Shown here: one piece after another, positions 12,301 to 21,759 of the stretch
Layout of the letters: each line of letters begins with the position of its first letter
How positions within the stretch are numbered: the first letter of the stretch is position 1
Source: Nipponacmea schrenckii
Lineage: Eukaryota > Mollusca > Gastropoda > Lottiidae
Reading direction: 5' to 3'
Length of the DNA: 64,000 nucleotides
Assembly: GCA_030562195.1 (NCBI GenBank)
Contig: CM060201.1
Location: 21,712,454 to 21,776,453, forward strand
Position numbers and translations under genes: made by a program
Notes under the pieces: model-generated
Told to the model about the DNA's origin: nothing
The model's input: the letters and a program-made list of their open reading frames with translations, nothing else
Databases searched by the model: none

Positions 12301-13520
12301 TATCGGCTGACCTGGAAAAACGAATCTAAATTGGTTAAAATGTGGAATAATTTTTGAACATTCTTTGTTAAATTTAATGAGAAAGGTCATATTAGCAAAA
12401 GATTATTATGAATGGAGTTTTACGTCCTTCTCATGTGCACCTTACGGGCTAATGAAGATTGACACTGCAAAGTAGAGTGCAATGAATGAAATTTTTCTAG
12501 GACTGCAGCATTAGCCTATGATTTCCAACTGTCAAGATCTTTTTTACATGTACAGTTTGAAAAAAAATGAAATGAATAGAGTTTTACGTCCTACTTTTTT
12601 GCACCTTATGGGCTAACGAAGACAGGGCAACACCATGCAGTGTGCTGTGAGGGAAATTTTGCCAGGACAGTGGCATTAGCCTGCTCTTTTTCGATTTCCA
12701 ACTGTCGAGGGATCTTTAACATGCACAGCCTGTAGCACACGGGGCCTCGGTTTATTGCCCCATCCGAACGACTAGACACTTTTTCCATGTCAGTCCCTCC
12801 GACCTGCATCACTGACAAGGGGAAACTGCGCTGAAAAATCCGAAGGTTAATCTCAGCCTTTGCTGGGATTGAACCCGGGACCTTCAGGTTAGTGAGCAAG
12901 TGTCTAACCCACCACGGCTCCCAGTATGTACAGTTTGTAGCATATCAGATATTGATGAAGGTGTTTTAAAAAATGAAGCATGTTCTGTTATAGCTTGCAT
13001 ATAAATAGGATGCTAAATAGAACAATAATTGTAATTTCTCTTTAATTTTTAAAATGAAAAAGAAATGACACAAAAACTCAAAAGAAAAAGTAACATGAAC
13101 TGGAATATGCAAGATTAGCCAGGTATCTTTACAAGCATTGAACAAAGAGATTATGCTTGGCATTGTTTATTGTCACACCTGCCAGTGCAGACATGTTTTT
13201 TTTTATTTTCATTTTGTCAAAAACGAATGGATCTCGTTTTGCTTAACCACAAATGAAATTGACTGCATTATTTGCTTTTTAAATGGAACATAGAATTGTG
13301 TATAGCAGTTTCAAATGTCAAGTCAAATTATCCCCGCCATTCCATCTCAAGTCACTGCGAGTCGACCTACAGTGCAGTCCCATGGCATTATTTGCAAACT
13401 GGTTTGTTTATTGTTTTGGGTTTTTTTTGTCTGCGAATTTAAATCTTATTGTTAGAGCAGAAATTGAAAAGCGAAACAGTTACCATCATGTTCCACCCAA
13501 CTTGGCTTGAGAAGTCGCAT
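310..13520 (-). CDS. HIRA: HIRA histone H3.3 chaperone, complete 25-exon gene
   Basis: Complete HIRA, scaffold of the replication-independent H3.3 deposition complex in the nucleus (UBN1, CABIN1 and ASF1 are the known partners). Exons, 5' to 3' on the minus strand: 13520-13484, 12311-12249, 11877-11767, 11495-11405, 11016-10922, 10611-10516, 10155-9827, 9545-9495, 9243-9187, 8872-8802, 8555-8450, 8070-7858, 7629-7544, 7356-7107, 6789-6716, 6363-6225, 5960-5865, 4808-4648, 3744-3583, 3215-3157, 2981-2879, 1772-1659, 1326-1163, 691-603, 417-310. Phases join to 2925 nt, 974 aa (human 1017). It starts [20 protein letters not shown]; residues 1 to about 369 are the WD40 propeller (for example [20 protein letters not shown]). 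Residues 446-459 ([14 protein letters not shown]) are the ASF1-binding B motif. Exons 18-25 carry the C-terminal HIRA domain ([37 protein letters not shown]). The stop TGA is at 312-310. All introns are GT-AG. Several introns hold SINEs, MITEs and arrays. Confidence 0.96.
861..956. repeat. 19-bp minisatellite, about 5 copies
   Basis: Five near-identical head-to-tail copies of AGGATCAATAAAGTGTGCC, one with a cga variant. It lies in the HIRA intron between exons 23 and 24. Confidence 0.9.
1806..2284. mobile_element. TTAA-flanked MITE with 20-bp perfect inverted ends
   Basis: The 471-bp element 1810-2280 has perfect 20-bp terminal inverted repeats (AGGGATAATAGGCGTTAGAA and its complement). It is bounded by TTAA at 1806-1809 and 2281-2284, the target duplication typical of piggyBac-type transposons. 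There is no transposase ORF, so it is non-autonomous. It lies in a HIRA intron, its end 34 bp from the 3' splice site of exon 22. Confidence 0.85.
2281..2354. mobile_element. Very short MITE sharing a TTAA with its neighbour
   Basis: Starts at the same TTAA that ends the previous element. The left end GGATACTGTGTCTTAG is matched by an imperfect inverted copy at about 2334-2348, followed by TTAA at 2351-2354. It looks like an internally deleted member of the same family inserted at, or joined to, the first. Confidence 0.55.
3778..4445. repeat. 108-bp tandem array seeded by a TTAA-type MITE (HIRA intron 18)
   Basis: A MITE left end (TTAA at 3778-3781, then AGGGATACTGTGTCTTAAAA) leads directly into about six units of roughly 108 bp containing TTGGTCAATAAGAGTATATA and CATCAGTAGATA. 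The unit corresponds to the interior of the MITE at 1810-2280. Alternate units differ in taaacc versus tatacc, suggesting a two-unit period. No matching right end is visible. Confidence 0.85.
5050..5835. repeat. 42-bp minisatellite in two blocks flanking the exon 18 copy
   Basis: The unit contains GACTGTCCCCTGACAGTTGG followed by cagtatttaatgtgtcattc. About four copies lie at 5050-5232 and about six at 5570-5830, with the decayed HIRA exon copy between them. The units also lie close to the two duplicated segments and may mark the duplication junctions. Confidence 0.85.
5243..5450 (-). pseudogene. Decayed tandem copy of HIRA exon 18 inside the preceding intron
   Basis: This stretch repeats exon 18 (4648-4808) about 600 bp away, between exons 17 and 18. 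The best-preserved part, 5243-5305, keeps the codons for KDNEASWE and MAAS. It differs by a one-base loss in the ILTSP codons that shifts the frame. The 5' splice site is destroyed: AG/GTAGAG in the real exon becomes ATGCAAG. Similarity continues through the exon start (5395-5450) into a flanking SINE fragment (compare 4913-4945 with 5448-5480). It is therefore a segmental duplication rather than a retrocopy. It is not expected to be spliced in. Confidence 0.8.
6508..6640 (-). mobile_element. Two tandem SINE 3'-tail fragments
   Basis: Two copies, about 87 bp apart, of the 3' end of the main dispersed SINE (AAATGAATGGAGTTTTACA and the LATE segment gggctaatgaag), HIRA intron. The same duplicated-tail arrangement recurs at 8094-8225 and 56895-57045. 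Confidence 0.75.
6905..7052. repeat. Long imperfect inverted repeat (hairpin element)
   Basis: GTTTTATGGAATAACAATAA near 6910 is mirrored by its complement near 7025-7045. The inner part GAACACTCGTT is mirrored by AACGAGTGTTC. The whole about 145 bp could fold back on itself. Probable palindromic MITE in the HIRA intron between exons 14 and 15. Confidence 0.65.
8094..8225 (-). mobile_element. Two tandem SINE 3'-tail fragments
   Basis: Two head-to-tail copies of the SINE tail (AATGAATGGAGTTTTACGTC and relatives), in the HIRA intron just upstream of exon 12. Confidence 0.75.
9640..9800 (-). mobile_element. SINE body fragment
   Basis: Contains the conserved body motifs cagtgtgcaatgaggga, ctgttgagggattttta and the Y segment gtgcacagtctgtagcacac, ending at gtcaatccctcccgacctgc. 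Lies in the HIRA intron after exon 7. Confidence 0.75.
10235..10430 (+). mobile_element. SINE fragment, plus orientation
   Basis: Reads ggcaaaatttccctcattgc, then the 3' tail with cataaggtgtagaagagtag and AAAACTCCATTCATTTC, partly duplicated. HIRA intron between exons 6 and 7. Confidence 0.75.
11037..11260. mobile_element. MITE-family fragment next to HIRA exon 5
   Basis: TTGA then AGGGATACTGCGTCTCAACA and TGAACATAAAATTTAAGTTC match the left end of the TTAA MITE family, followed by a degenerate interior. The element starts about 21 bp upstream of the exon 5 3' splice site. The right end is not resolved. Confidence 0.55.
11535..11735 (-). mobile_element. SINE fragment
   Basis: Tail, body and central segment of the dispersed SINE (gagttttacatcccaatctt, gtgtgcaataagggaaattt, ctgtcaagggatttttaaat, gcacagcctgtagcacacgg). 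HIRA intron after exon 4. Confidence 0.8.
12560..12924 (-). mobile_element. Near-full-length tRNA-derived SINE (reference copy)
   Basis: Best copy of the main family. On the minus strand it starts with a tRNA-like head (B-box-like GGGTTCAATCCC, positions about 12868-12879). It continues through GTCAGTGATGCAGGTCGGAG, GTTAAAGATCCCTCGACAGT and TTTCCCTCACAGCACACTGC. It ends in a tail (ATAAGGTGCAAAAAAGTAGG, AAAACTCTATTCATTTCATT). Length is about 360 bp. The final 51 bp resemble the unit of the large satellite arrays in this window. It lies in HIRA intron 2; a further partial copy is at 12410-12530. Confidence 0.8.
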
Positions 13521-14607
13521 CTTTCTGGCTCACTCCCTGTTGCCAGGCATTTCAATTTCTAAACAAAATCCGTATTATTATTACATAATTTTATGAAAGC
13601 TTTCTCATCCCGCCATGTTTAAAGTTTACATTATAAATCACGCAGAGTGTCGCGAGATGTGAGAGTTCATCATAAGGTCAAGGTCGGGTCATGACGATTT
13701 TCAAAATGTCGCCATGACCTTTACACGTTAGGATTAAAGGGGAATTATCCTAATTTTCATATTTTAAAGGGCCAGGGGGTTGTACGGTGAATTTTCATTA
13801 GGCTTTGCGTAAGCTTCCCTAGTCCTACTGTACATGGATTGCTCGAAGATTAGTTCCACAGTGGTTATGTATGTTTGGCTTTATCAGCCGCCATTAGCCC
13901 ATCGGTGCAGAAGAGTAGGACGTAAAATTCCATTCACTTCTAGCAACCAATGCTCATATCCTCTACCAATCAAATTAGCTGATCCAATAATAGTCCTTCA
14001 ACCCTCACCCATTAAAGCTTGCACAAACTAAAATAACATTCCAGGGGGAGGTGCATGGTGTAGGCCTACAGGTCTGGGTCCAATACGCCAGCCTAGGGCA
14101 ACGATTTGTGGGAAGTAGGCCTATAGCCTATATTACCCTCAACCCAATTCGTATTTCTCCCTTTGAAATTAAATAAGCATGGTTTTTATATAAAAAATAC
14201 TATCAAATTCTACATAACAAAACTATATTGATATATTTACCATAATTAAATGCATTCAGATTATGAACAGTCTAAAATACAAATGTTTAATATCATGACA
14301 GCCTACACTTGAATCTATATTTTCCATCATGGATACCTGTAGATGTGTAGGCCTTGAATTAGTTAGTTGGTCGGTTGATTGAAGCCCCGACGAATGGACT
14401 TAATAAGTACCGTGGCTCAAATTTTTGGTCTGTTTCTCTCCTCAGTCCAGTCCAGAAGAAAATTTCGAAAACTAGAAGAACCAGAAAACGATTGTTTGTT
14501 TGTGTAAATTAATCATTGCAATCTCTGTCAAATAATTTTTTTGAGAGAGGTCAATTGGTGGGGCTAAAAGAGTCATTTAGTAAAACGGGGGTGAAAAGTT
14601 TCGAGGA
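13521..14607. other. Intergenic region between HIRA start and ANKUB1 stop
   Basis: About 1.1 kb separating two genes on the same strand. It must hold the HIRA promoter and the ANKUB1 3' UTR. A SINE tail lies at about 13882-13940. I see no TATA box and no further coding exon. Confidence 0.6.
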
Positions 14608-16827
14608 TTAGGACATCGGATGAACAGGAGTAAGCGAACACTGAACACTCGTGTCCTTTTTACCAGACTTCCGCCGCTTCACATCCCGTTTCAGGGAGGT
14701 CGTAGACAGAGACAGGGCCATGCGAATCTGCGACAGCCAGGGTTTTTCTTTAAAACTGTTTGCTATCACTAAAGATTGGATAGCTCGTTCCCTCTGAGAA
14801 CCCCCCTTATATTTGGATAAAAGTTCTATGGTAGGCTCTATGACGTCATCTTCGCGGAGCCCATTGAGGTAGAAGAACGGCCGTGACGTCTGCTCATTGC
14901 TGATCAACGGAAGAGGGATTGGAGCATCACTGGCATGAGATTTGGCAGCCATCTTGGATTTCTTGCCTCGTGGATGTCTAGTGCGTTTAGGCTCATCTGT
15001 GACATCATCAGACTCCGGCTGATCGGGTTCTTCGGCGATACTTGAACCAAGTGAAGTCTGGTTGGTTTTGCCGCCCTTTTCGCTTCTTTCTGTTGACGGA
15101 ATACTGAGACTTGGCACTGAAGCAGCCACGTTGCTTTCTGGGGGAATCATATTAACATTTGGTAACGATTGAGTCATTGTTTTGGATTGTTTAAGACTCT
15201 TAAAGTACGCCTGTTTGTTGTTTTTCACCAGTCTTTTAAAACCACCCTTTCCAAGCTTTATCGAGCCCTTTGGCGAGATATTCAAAGCAGGCTGGGATTG
15301 ACTCACAATTCTGTTTTTCTCTCGTATGGGAGGAAGTTTTGTCCCGCGATCTCTTTCAGGACTCAAGCTTTCTGAATCTTTCTTGGAAATATCTGGCGTT
15401 GATGAATTGGACGAGCGACTGGGGGTGCCCCCACCCTCGGCTCTCGATCGGTTTTCTTTCCATGCTTGTTTCGTACCATGTTGGTTTCCTGGAAACGGAT
15501 GCTTGGGAGCGTCTGTTTTAAAATTGAGGAGCAGCTTCCGGTCAGTCACCAACGATCTGTCCGTAGGTCTATCCGATACGGCTACGTTTCTAAAATATTG
15601 CTCTGCATCTTCTGCGGTTTCGTCTAAAGTCAGGGCAAGATTTTGCTTAGCTTTGCGCTTCTCTCTCTCCTCGCGAGAAATTTGAGATTTAGGTTTTCCG
15701 TTCATGGCACTCTTAGAAAATCCATCCACAAGGACGCCATGGCTGACCAAAGGCCCGAAGTCAAAGTTTCGCTTCTTCCACGAAGATTTGGTTACTCCGT
15801 ACTTCATATAGGCTTTTTCTCGGCCGAGTTCACACCATCTCTTCAAGGCGGCGTACAACTGGATGCTAATATAAACAGTTTTAGTCATATTCACCTTGGT
15901 CCATTGTTTAGAAAGAAGATACTGAGCACAATTATGAACTTTCTGTCTCAAAGCAATATTCATTGGGAGCAAACCGTTTCCGTCTTCAGCCATTAAATGG
16001 GTGATGTCGGTATTCACAAATAATCTTAGCACTCCTAACTGTCCCATTTCAGTCGCTACGTGGATCGGTGCCTTTAAACTGTCGATATGAGATAGACCCT
16101 TACACCACTGACGTTGTGGAGGATCGCCAACGGGTTCGTCAGCCCGACCCCCCATTTTAAGAAGAGACCGAGCGAGATCCACGTTTCCGAAATGCGACGC
16201 GACATGAAGAGCTACTCGAAGTAAATAACGTCCAAGAAGATCGTCCGTATTGATTTGTTCGATGACCTGTTTGGTGAATCCGCGACTCGCCAAGTTGAAG
16301 AATTCGTTTAATCCATCCCAGTTTTCCAAACGTAGAGTCCTTCCTGCTTCTATACTGTACTCGTCTAGGGTATGACAATCGAACAGTTCTCGTCCAGTAT
16401 CCGTACATAACCGGAACACTCCGACGGGCAAACCAGTTCGTTTTGACACCATAGATTTCAAATCTTTTACAGACATTGATCCAACATTTAAATCGTCGAA
16501 AATGGTCAAAGTTTCGTTATTGTGAGAACATTTTATATAGAGCACTGGATTGTCTTCTTCTTTGAGCTGTATTCGAATTGTCGTTCCGGGCACAATTCCG
16601 AGATCACTGAGAACCCACATATCTTGTAGTTCCGCTCGGGCGTAGGATAAACTGATCACGGTTTTGTCAAATTTACACAAATCATCGGAAATATTGAGTT
16701 TTTCCTGAATCACCTTTTTGAAATCTTTAACTCTCATTCCAGGCGAGACCTCGAGCGTAACTCGCTCGTTCTCGAAAATTCCGAACAGCAACATTGTGGA
16801 GTTGAAGTCCTGCTTCGTCGGAGACAT
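14608..16827 (-). CDS. ANKUB1: ANKUB1: ankyrin repeat and ubiquitin-like domain protein
   Basis: A 739-aa protein in a single exon. The frame stays open to 16848, but that would need a GTG start; the first ATG is at 16827-16825 (MSPTKQDFNST). Residues about 12-90 and 92-167 are two ubiquitin-like folds (GTTIRIQLKEEDNPVLYIK at the junction, then RTLRLENWDGLNEFF). Residues about 170-310 are ankyrin-like repeats (ALHVASHFGNVDLARSLLKM, APIHVATEMGQLGVLRLFV). A basic, Ser-rich linker of some 300 residues follows. The C-terminus keeps the family's FFYLNG and FKEKPWLSQIRMAL motifs. The role of ANKUB1 is not established; ubiquitin-related binding is only suggested by fold. A consensus 3' splice site (CAG at 16864-16862) shows a 5' UTR intron. 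A six-codon upstream ORF starts at 16855. Confidence 0.9.
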   Translation of the reverse strand: MSPTKQDFNSTMLLFGIFENERVTLEVSPGMRVKDFKKVIQEKLNISDDLCKFDKTVISLSYARAELQDMWVLSDLGIVPGTTIRIQLKEEDNPVLYIKCSHNNETLTIFDDLNVGSMSVKDLKSMVSKRTGLPVGVFRLCTDTGRELFDCHTLDEYSIEAGRTLRLENWDGLNEFFNLASRGFTKQVIEQINTDDLLGRYLLRVALHVASHFGNVDLARSLLKMGGRADEPVGDPPQRQWCKGLSHIDSLKAPIHVATEMGQLGVLRLFVNTDITHLMAEDGNGLLPMNIALRQKVHNCAQYLLSKQWTKVNMTKTVYISIQLYAALKRWCELGREKAYMKYGVTKSSWKKRNFDFGPLVSHGVLVDGFSKSAMNGKPKSQISREEREKRKAKQNLALTLDETAEDAEQYFRNVAVSDRPTDRSLVTDRKLLLNFKTDAPKHPFPGNQHGTKQAWKENRSRAEGGGTPSRSSNSSTPDISKKDSESLSPERDRGTKLPPIREKNRIVSQSQPALNISPKGSIKLGKGGFKRLVKNNKQAYFKSLKQSKTMTQSLPNVNMIPPESNVAASVPSLSIPSTERSEKGGKTNQTSLGSSIAEEPDQPESDDVTDEPKRTRHPRGKKSKMAAKSHASDAPIPLPLISNEQTSRPFFYLNGLREDDVIEPTIELLSKYKGGSQRERAIQSLVIANSFKEKPWLSQIRMALSLSTTSLKRDVKRRKSGKKDTSVQCSLTPVHPMS

Positions 16828-16834
16828 GAAATTC

Positions 16835-16855
16835 TTACTCAGTGTCACATGTCAT
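16835..16855 (-). promoter_or_regulatory. Six-codon upstream ORF before the ANKUB1 start
   Basis: ATGACATGTGACACTGAGTAA-type mini ORF (MTCDTE then stop), ending 7 bases before the main ATG and lying in the same exon. It could reduce initiation or rely on reinitiation. Its use is inferred only. Confidence 0.5.
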
Positions 16856-16861
16856 TTAAAT

Positions 16862-19400
16862 CTGAAAAATACAAATATTAGAAGGAAATTAAACAAAAAT
16901 GAAGACAAAAAATAAAAATATACGAAGATAAAATAGTTTGATATAGATTCTCTTCCATAAATTCTTGAGATCAAATTTCATTGGTTCACTAAAGCACAGT
17001 AAGCCAATAAAATGTTTGGTAAAGTTAGTTGCATAATATTATGGAAGGACGTTTCTGTCAATTGTGAACAAATCTCTACAATTATTTTTTACCACGATGA
17101 ACCAAGTACAATCAAAAACGTTTCCATATTTTTTTTTACCATGTTTGATTGAAAGACACAATATTTCAAAGTATCTTGAGCATTCAATAAACGTTTCGAC
17201 GTTTTACCTTATCAGAGGCAAAATAGGACTTGATAATTTCTTTCATATCGCTTGACGGACTTAAAGAACAAAATAAGTCATAATCCTTCAAAGGCATAAT
17301 ATAGTCCATATTACCTCTAAAAAGTCAGTTACATAGAGTTTAATCTAGTGAGGGGTCGCGACCCCCCAGCAGCCAATAAGAATGGGTCGTTACACGTGAA
17401 TTAGCCTATCAGAAGGGGGGATAACTGGTCATTATAAGAGGGGTCGATTGAATAATATTTTTTTTTACAATAACTGCTAATTAGGAGGATTTGTTAATGA
17501 AATAATCCAGACTCTAATACTTGCCTACAGATTGACCTACAGAAAGTTGAACTACAACCACCCCTATATACACCATTGTTATTCTTTATTCTTCAAGTTA
17601 AGCCAACAAGCTAACGACAAATTAATAGGGTGAAGTAAGTGGTAGTATATTCTATTAAGGTTATTCAACTTCTATGTATATTCTCTAGATTTGAATAAAG
17701 GGGTCGCCAGTTGACATAAAGAGAATAAAGACGGTTTGATATTTAGATTGTTAACAGGTTTTTGTAAAAATTTACACACGGACTAGATCAAACTATCTTG
17801 TCCGACTTAAAGCTTACAAATGGTTCTTGGTACCGTGACAGTTTTCTGTGTCCAAGTAGATACTAGATCACTTGATACAATGACAGTTTTCTTTCGACCA
17901 AATATAATTCTATACTGGATTAAATTGCACGTCCATAATAGGTCAAATGTACGATGCCAATTTGTTGTGCACGTGTCAAACCTCAAAACCTCGTGTTAGA
18001 GTCAAGGTTTTCGATGTTTTTCAATTGAGAGATAACTATAAGAAGAATTAAAGTTGAAAGTGCAAATACCTTTGGTTGAAAATAATAAGTTTAACGTTCG
18101 TTTACACTTAATATCACTGAAAGTTGTTTTTCAATTCTCAGTTGAAAACTTGTTAATAATTCGATCCTTATAACGAGATATTCCAATAACTGAGCACTGT
18201 TTAAAAACAATATCGAACCTGTTGACTATCTCTTCAATCCTTTATTTCATATAGCCCTATAGCCCAGCAGGTTTAAATATCAGAAGATTATTATTAACGT
18301 GTGAATATAAAGTCGAGTATACTCGAAATATTAATAAATACAGTAGAGGATTAACACCAGGTGAGCCTGGATTAACGTTAATCCAGACTTAATTAGTTAA
18401 TTTCTCGTTTAACATGGAATCTTATCGAATTATTGGATTTTTTAATGATTTGTCAAGTAGGGCTTAAGTAGAAATATTGATATCAGAATACTCAAGGGTA
18501 AAAAAAATGTAATAGCTGGGAAAGAAGGACCTGTGTGTCGGAAAGGGGGGGGGGGGTGGGGTCTACACTAACGGCAAACGTTCTTTCATTAACTTAACTC
18601 GTGGGCTACAGGCTGTTCACGTTAAAAATTCCTCGACAGTTGGAAATCGCAAAAAGAGTTGGGTAAAGTCGCTGTCCTAGAAAAATTTCCCTCATTGCAC
18701 ACTGCATGACGTTGTCCGTCTTCATTAGCCCATTAAGTACACAAAAGTATGACGTAAAACTCCATTCATTTAATTTTCCACTAACTTAACGCTTGCAATT
18801 CATCCTTAGCGAAATCAAGAAGAGATACAGAACAAATTATTGCATTTATGCTGATAAACTCGACTGGGGCAGGTATGTCATATCATGGCTAGATTGATTT
18901 TAGTTCTTCATAATTTTAGGGAAAAATGCATGAATTTACCTTTAGGTTTTATCCTTTTGAAGTTATTTCATTTTTATTATTTGTAAATCCCTCCAATGAG
19001 CGTATATATGCACTGTCAATATGCTAGCTTATCGTATATACACATTTTTTTATTCAATAAATATAAAATATATATAATCTACAGTGCAAGGTATGTGGAT
19101 ATTGACGTAAATATACCTGACTGTTGATCTCTTGTAATCTTACCGACACGGTTGGGACGGTCTGCCCTACTGCTTCCGGAATTTGTATTTCAAAGTTTAA
19201 GGGAGAGCATCCAGAATATAAACAGGACAATAAGCCGAAGCTAACCCTGAATCTATAACACAGTGTCCCACACGTCTTATGACACAATCAATTTGAATTT
19301 GAAGTTATCCTGAATATTTCGTTTCAGACTTATTTCTGTGAGTTGCCACGTAAGATCTAATGAAATTCTTTATAAAATCGCGTTCATCTCATATATGCTT
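16862..19400. other. Upstream region of ANKUB1, no coding exon recognised
   Basis: Holds the ANKUB1 5' UTR intron and presumably its first exon and promoter. One possible noncoding exon end, GTGTCG/GTAAGATT, is at about 19135-19150 on the minus strand. A SINE copy is at 18600-18775. Otherwise AT-rich with a G-run at 18545-18557. Confidence 0.4.
18595..18775 (+). mobile_element. SINE, plus orientation
   Basis: Body and tail of the main family: gggctacaggctgttcacgt, aattcctcgacagttggaaa, tccctcattgcacactgcat, cttcattagcccattaagta, and the AAAACTCCATTCATTTAATT end. Confidence 0.8.
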
Positions 19401-19405
19401 TTGAA

Positions 19406-19640
19406 TAGAGATTATGGTTGTTGAAAGGCAACAAGTTACTAGTCAACACAAGATACTGATACAGGGTTAAAGCAGTGTTCACTGATTGTAGAGATTAGGG
19501 TGGTTGAAAGGTAACAAGTTACTATTCAACAGAAGGTACTGGCACAGGGTTAAAGCAGTGTTCACTAATTGTAGAGATTATGATGGTTGAAATATAACAG
19601 AAAGCACTAGGACAGTGTTATAGCAGTGTACATCAATGGC
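19406..19640. repeat. 82-bp tandem repeat, about 2.8 copies
   Basis: Three diverged units, each containing gattatggttgttgaaaggc-like sequence, caacaagttact and ttaaagcagtgttcact. Confidence 0.75.
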
Positions 19641-19944
19641 TCGTGTATTTTTTTTTAACTCAAGCATAACATAGGGCAATATGGTAAAACCGTCATCCGT
19701 TATGACTATAACAGACCTATATCCACTAGAAGATAATTGATTATATTCAATATTAGCACGAGTCTTGAATTACATAGAACACTTATAATTTGATAGTCTT
19801 CTTACGTTTGTTTTAGCAACCGTCATTCAATTTACATAATCATATTTTGTTTTCTTCAAAAGATGAGCCATTTTTTTTTCAATCGTTAAAGGGCTAAGGA
19901 AAGAAAATTTAGGAATTTTTAAAAGTTTTGAAATTCTGTCAGAA

Positions 19945-20130
19945 AACTCAATTTTATTTCATTAGTCCAATAAGATACAGAACAGTAGGATATAAAACTA
20001 CATTTCATTTCAATAGTCCAATAGATACAGAACAGTAGGATATAAAACTCTATTTCATTTCATTAGTCCAATAAGATACAGAACAGTAGGATATTAAACT
20101 ACATTTCATTTCATTTGTTCAATAAGACAC
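19945..20130 (+). repeat. SINE-tail satellite, plus orientation, about 3.5 copies
   Basis: Units of about 50 bp with TTAGTCCAATAAGATACAGA, acagtaggatataaaactac and atttcatttcat. It faces the opposite-orientation array at 20374, with a spacer of about 245 bp. Confidence 0.85.
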
Positions 20131-20373
20131 AGAACAGAAACGGAATGAAAAACCAAAAAATTTCCCGTTATCTTTCTTGACAAACAAAAGCCAAACCCCA
20201 CCCCCACATCTCTCTCTTTCTCTTTATTTGTTTCTACTTCTGTAAACTTTTGAACCCGCGTTTTATAACAATTTGACGACCCTGTTATCAGTTCTTAGCG
20301 TCCTTCACCAAAAACTGACTTTGTATTTTACATGCGGACATGTCCGAAACACACCTCTTTTATAAATGTAAGT

Positions 20374-20915
20374 GGAGTTATGTATCCTACTGTTCTGTGT
20401 CTTATTGGACTAATGAAATGAAAGAGAGTTTTATATTCTACTGTTCTATGTCTTATTGGACTAATGAAATGAAATAGAGTTTTATATTCTACTGTTCTGT
20501 GTCTTATTGGACTAATGAAATGAAATAGAGTTTTATATCCTACTGTTCTGTATCTTATTGGACTAATGAAATGAAATAGAGTTTTATATCCTACTGTTCT
20601 GTGTCTTATTGGACTAATGAAATGAAATAGAGTTTTATATTCTACTGTTCTGTGTCTTATTGGATTAATGAAATGAAATAGAGTTTTATATCCTACTGTT
20701 CTGTATCTTATTGGACTAATGAAATGAAATGAGTTTTATATCCTACTGTTCTGTATCTTATTGGACTAATGAAATGAAATAGAGTTTTATATCCTACTGT
20801 TCTGTATCTTATTGGACTAATGAAATGAAATAGAGTTTTATATCCTACTGTTCTGTATCTTATTGGACTAATGAAATGAAATAGAGCTTTATATCCAACT
20901 GTTCTGTATCTTATT
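20374..20915 (-). repeat. SINE-tail satellite, minus orientation, about 11 copies
   Basis: 51-bp units reading ATGAAATAGAGTTTTATATC then ctactgttctgtatcttatt ggacta on the plus strand. This is the complement of the unit at 19945, 48690 and 59270. Variation is mostly g/a and t/c changes plus single-base indels. Confidence 0.92.
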
Positions 20916-21394
20916 TTATTGTATAACTTGATAAAGATTCCTGTATCTGAATTGAAACCTTGCTTAAAAATTACAAAGAAGTAGAGTATTTCATAATAGT
21001 GTTTTTTATATTAATAAGAATGATTCGGACTATGTTATTTACCAACTGTTATCTATAATTGAACTAAATAAACCCCGGTCGAGTGTGGTAATATTCTTTA
21101 GACGAGGTAATATTGAAATATCTGTAATCATTTCATAGTTATATTTATATATTACCCCTATAACTATAGGTTATCTTAAAGGGACTGGGGTTATCTAATC
21201 TAACAATGTTTCGGATATTAAATACTCACCAGGACATACAGGTGGATAGGGAAGAAAAGGGGGGGGGGGTGGCGCTGGGGGTGGGATAGTATACACGGGT
21301 TTTTATAGCCTATTGGACTATTTCATTTCATTAGACCATTAAGATACAGAACAATAGTCTTTATTCGGATATTAAATATCACCAGGACATACAT

Positions 21395-21745
21395 GAAATG
21401 GAATAGAGTGTTATTTTACACTGTTCTGTATCTTATTGGACTAATGAAATGGAATAGAGTGTTATTTTACACTGTTCTGTATCTTATTGGAACTAATGAA
21501 ATGGAATAGAGTGTTATTTTACACTGTTCTGTATCTTATTGGACTAATGAAATGAAATGGAGTTTTATATCCTACTGTTCTGTATCTTATTGGACTAATG
21601 AAATGAAATGGAGTTTTATATCCTACTGTTCTGTATCTTATTGGACTAATGAAATGAAATGAGTTTATATCCTATGTTCTGTATCTTATTGGACAAATGA
21701 AATGAAATGGAGTTTTATATCCTAATGTTCTGTAATCTTATCGAC
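21395..21745 (-). repeat. SINE-tail satellite, minus orientation, about 7 copies
   Basis: Same 51-bp unit as 20374-20915. The first three or four units share a private variant (ggaatagagtgttattttac), so they expanded together after divergence. Confidence 0.9.
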
Positions 21746-21759
21746 TATATGATTGAAAT

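Noticed and set aside
12606..12899. 97-codon minus-strand frame
   Set aside because: Lies wholly within the SINE copy; similar short frames recur in other copies with stops.
15169..15996. Several plus-strand frames of 68-119 codons
   Set aside because: Antisense shadows of the conserved ANKUB1 coding exon.
16828..16848. Seven extra N-terminal codons for ANKUB1 starting at 16848
   Set aside because: That start is GTG; the first in-frame ATG is at 16827.
19054..19287. 77-codon minus-strand frame upstream of ANKUB1
   Set aside because: No recognisable protein; at most its segment near 19140 is a noncoding exon end.
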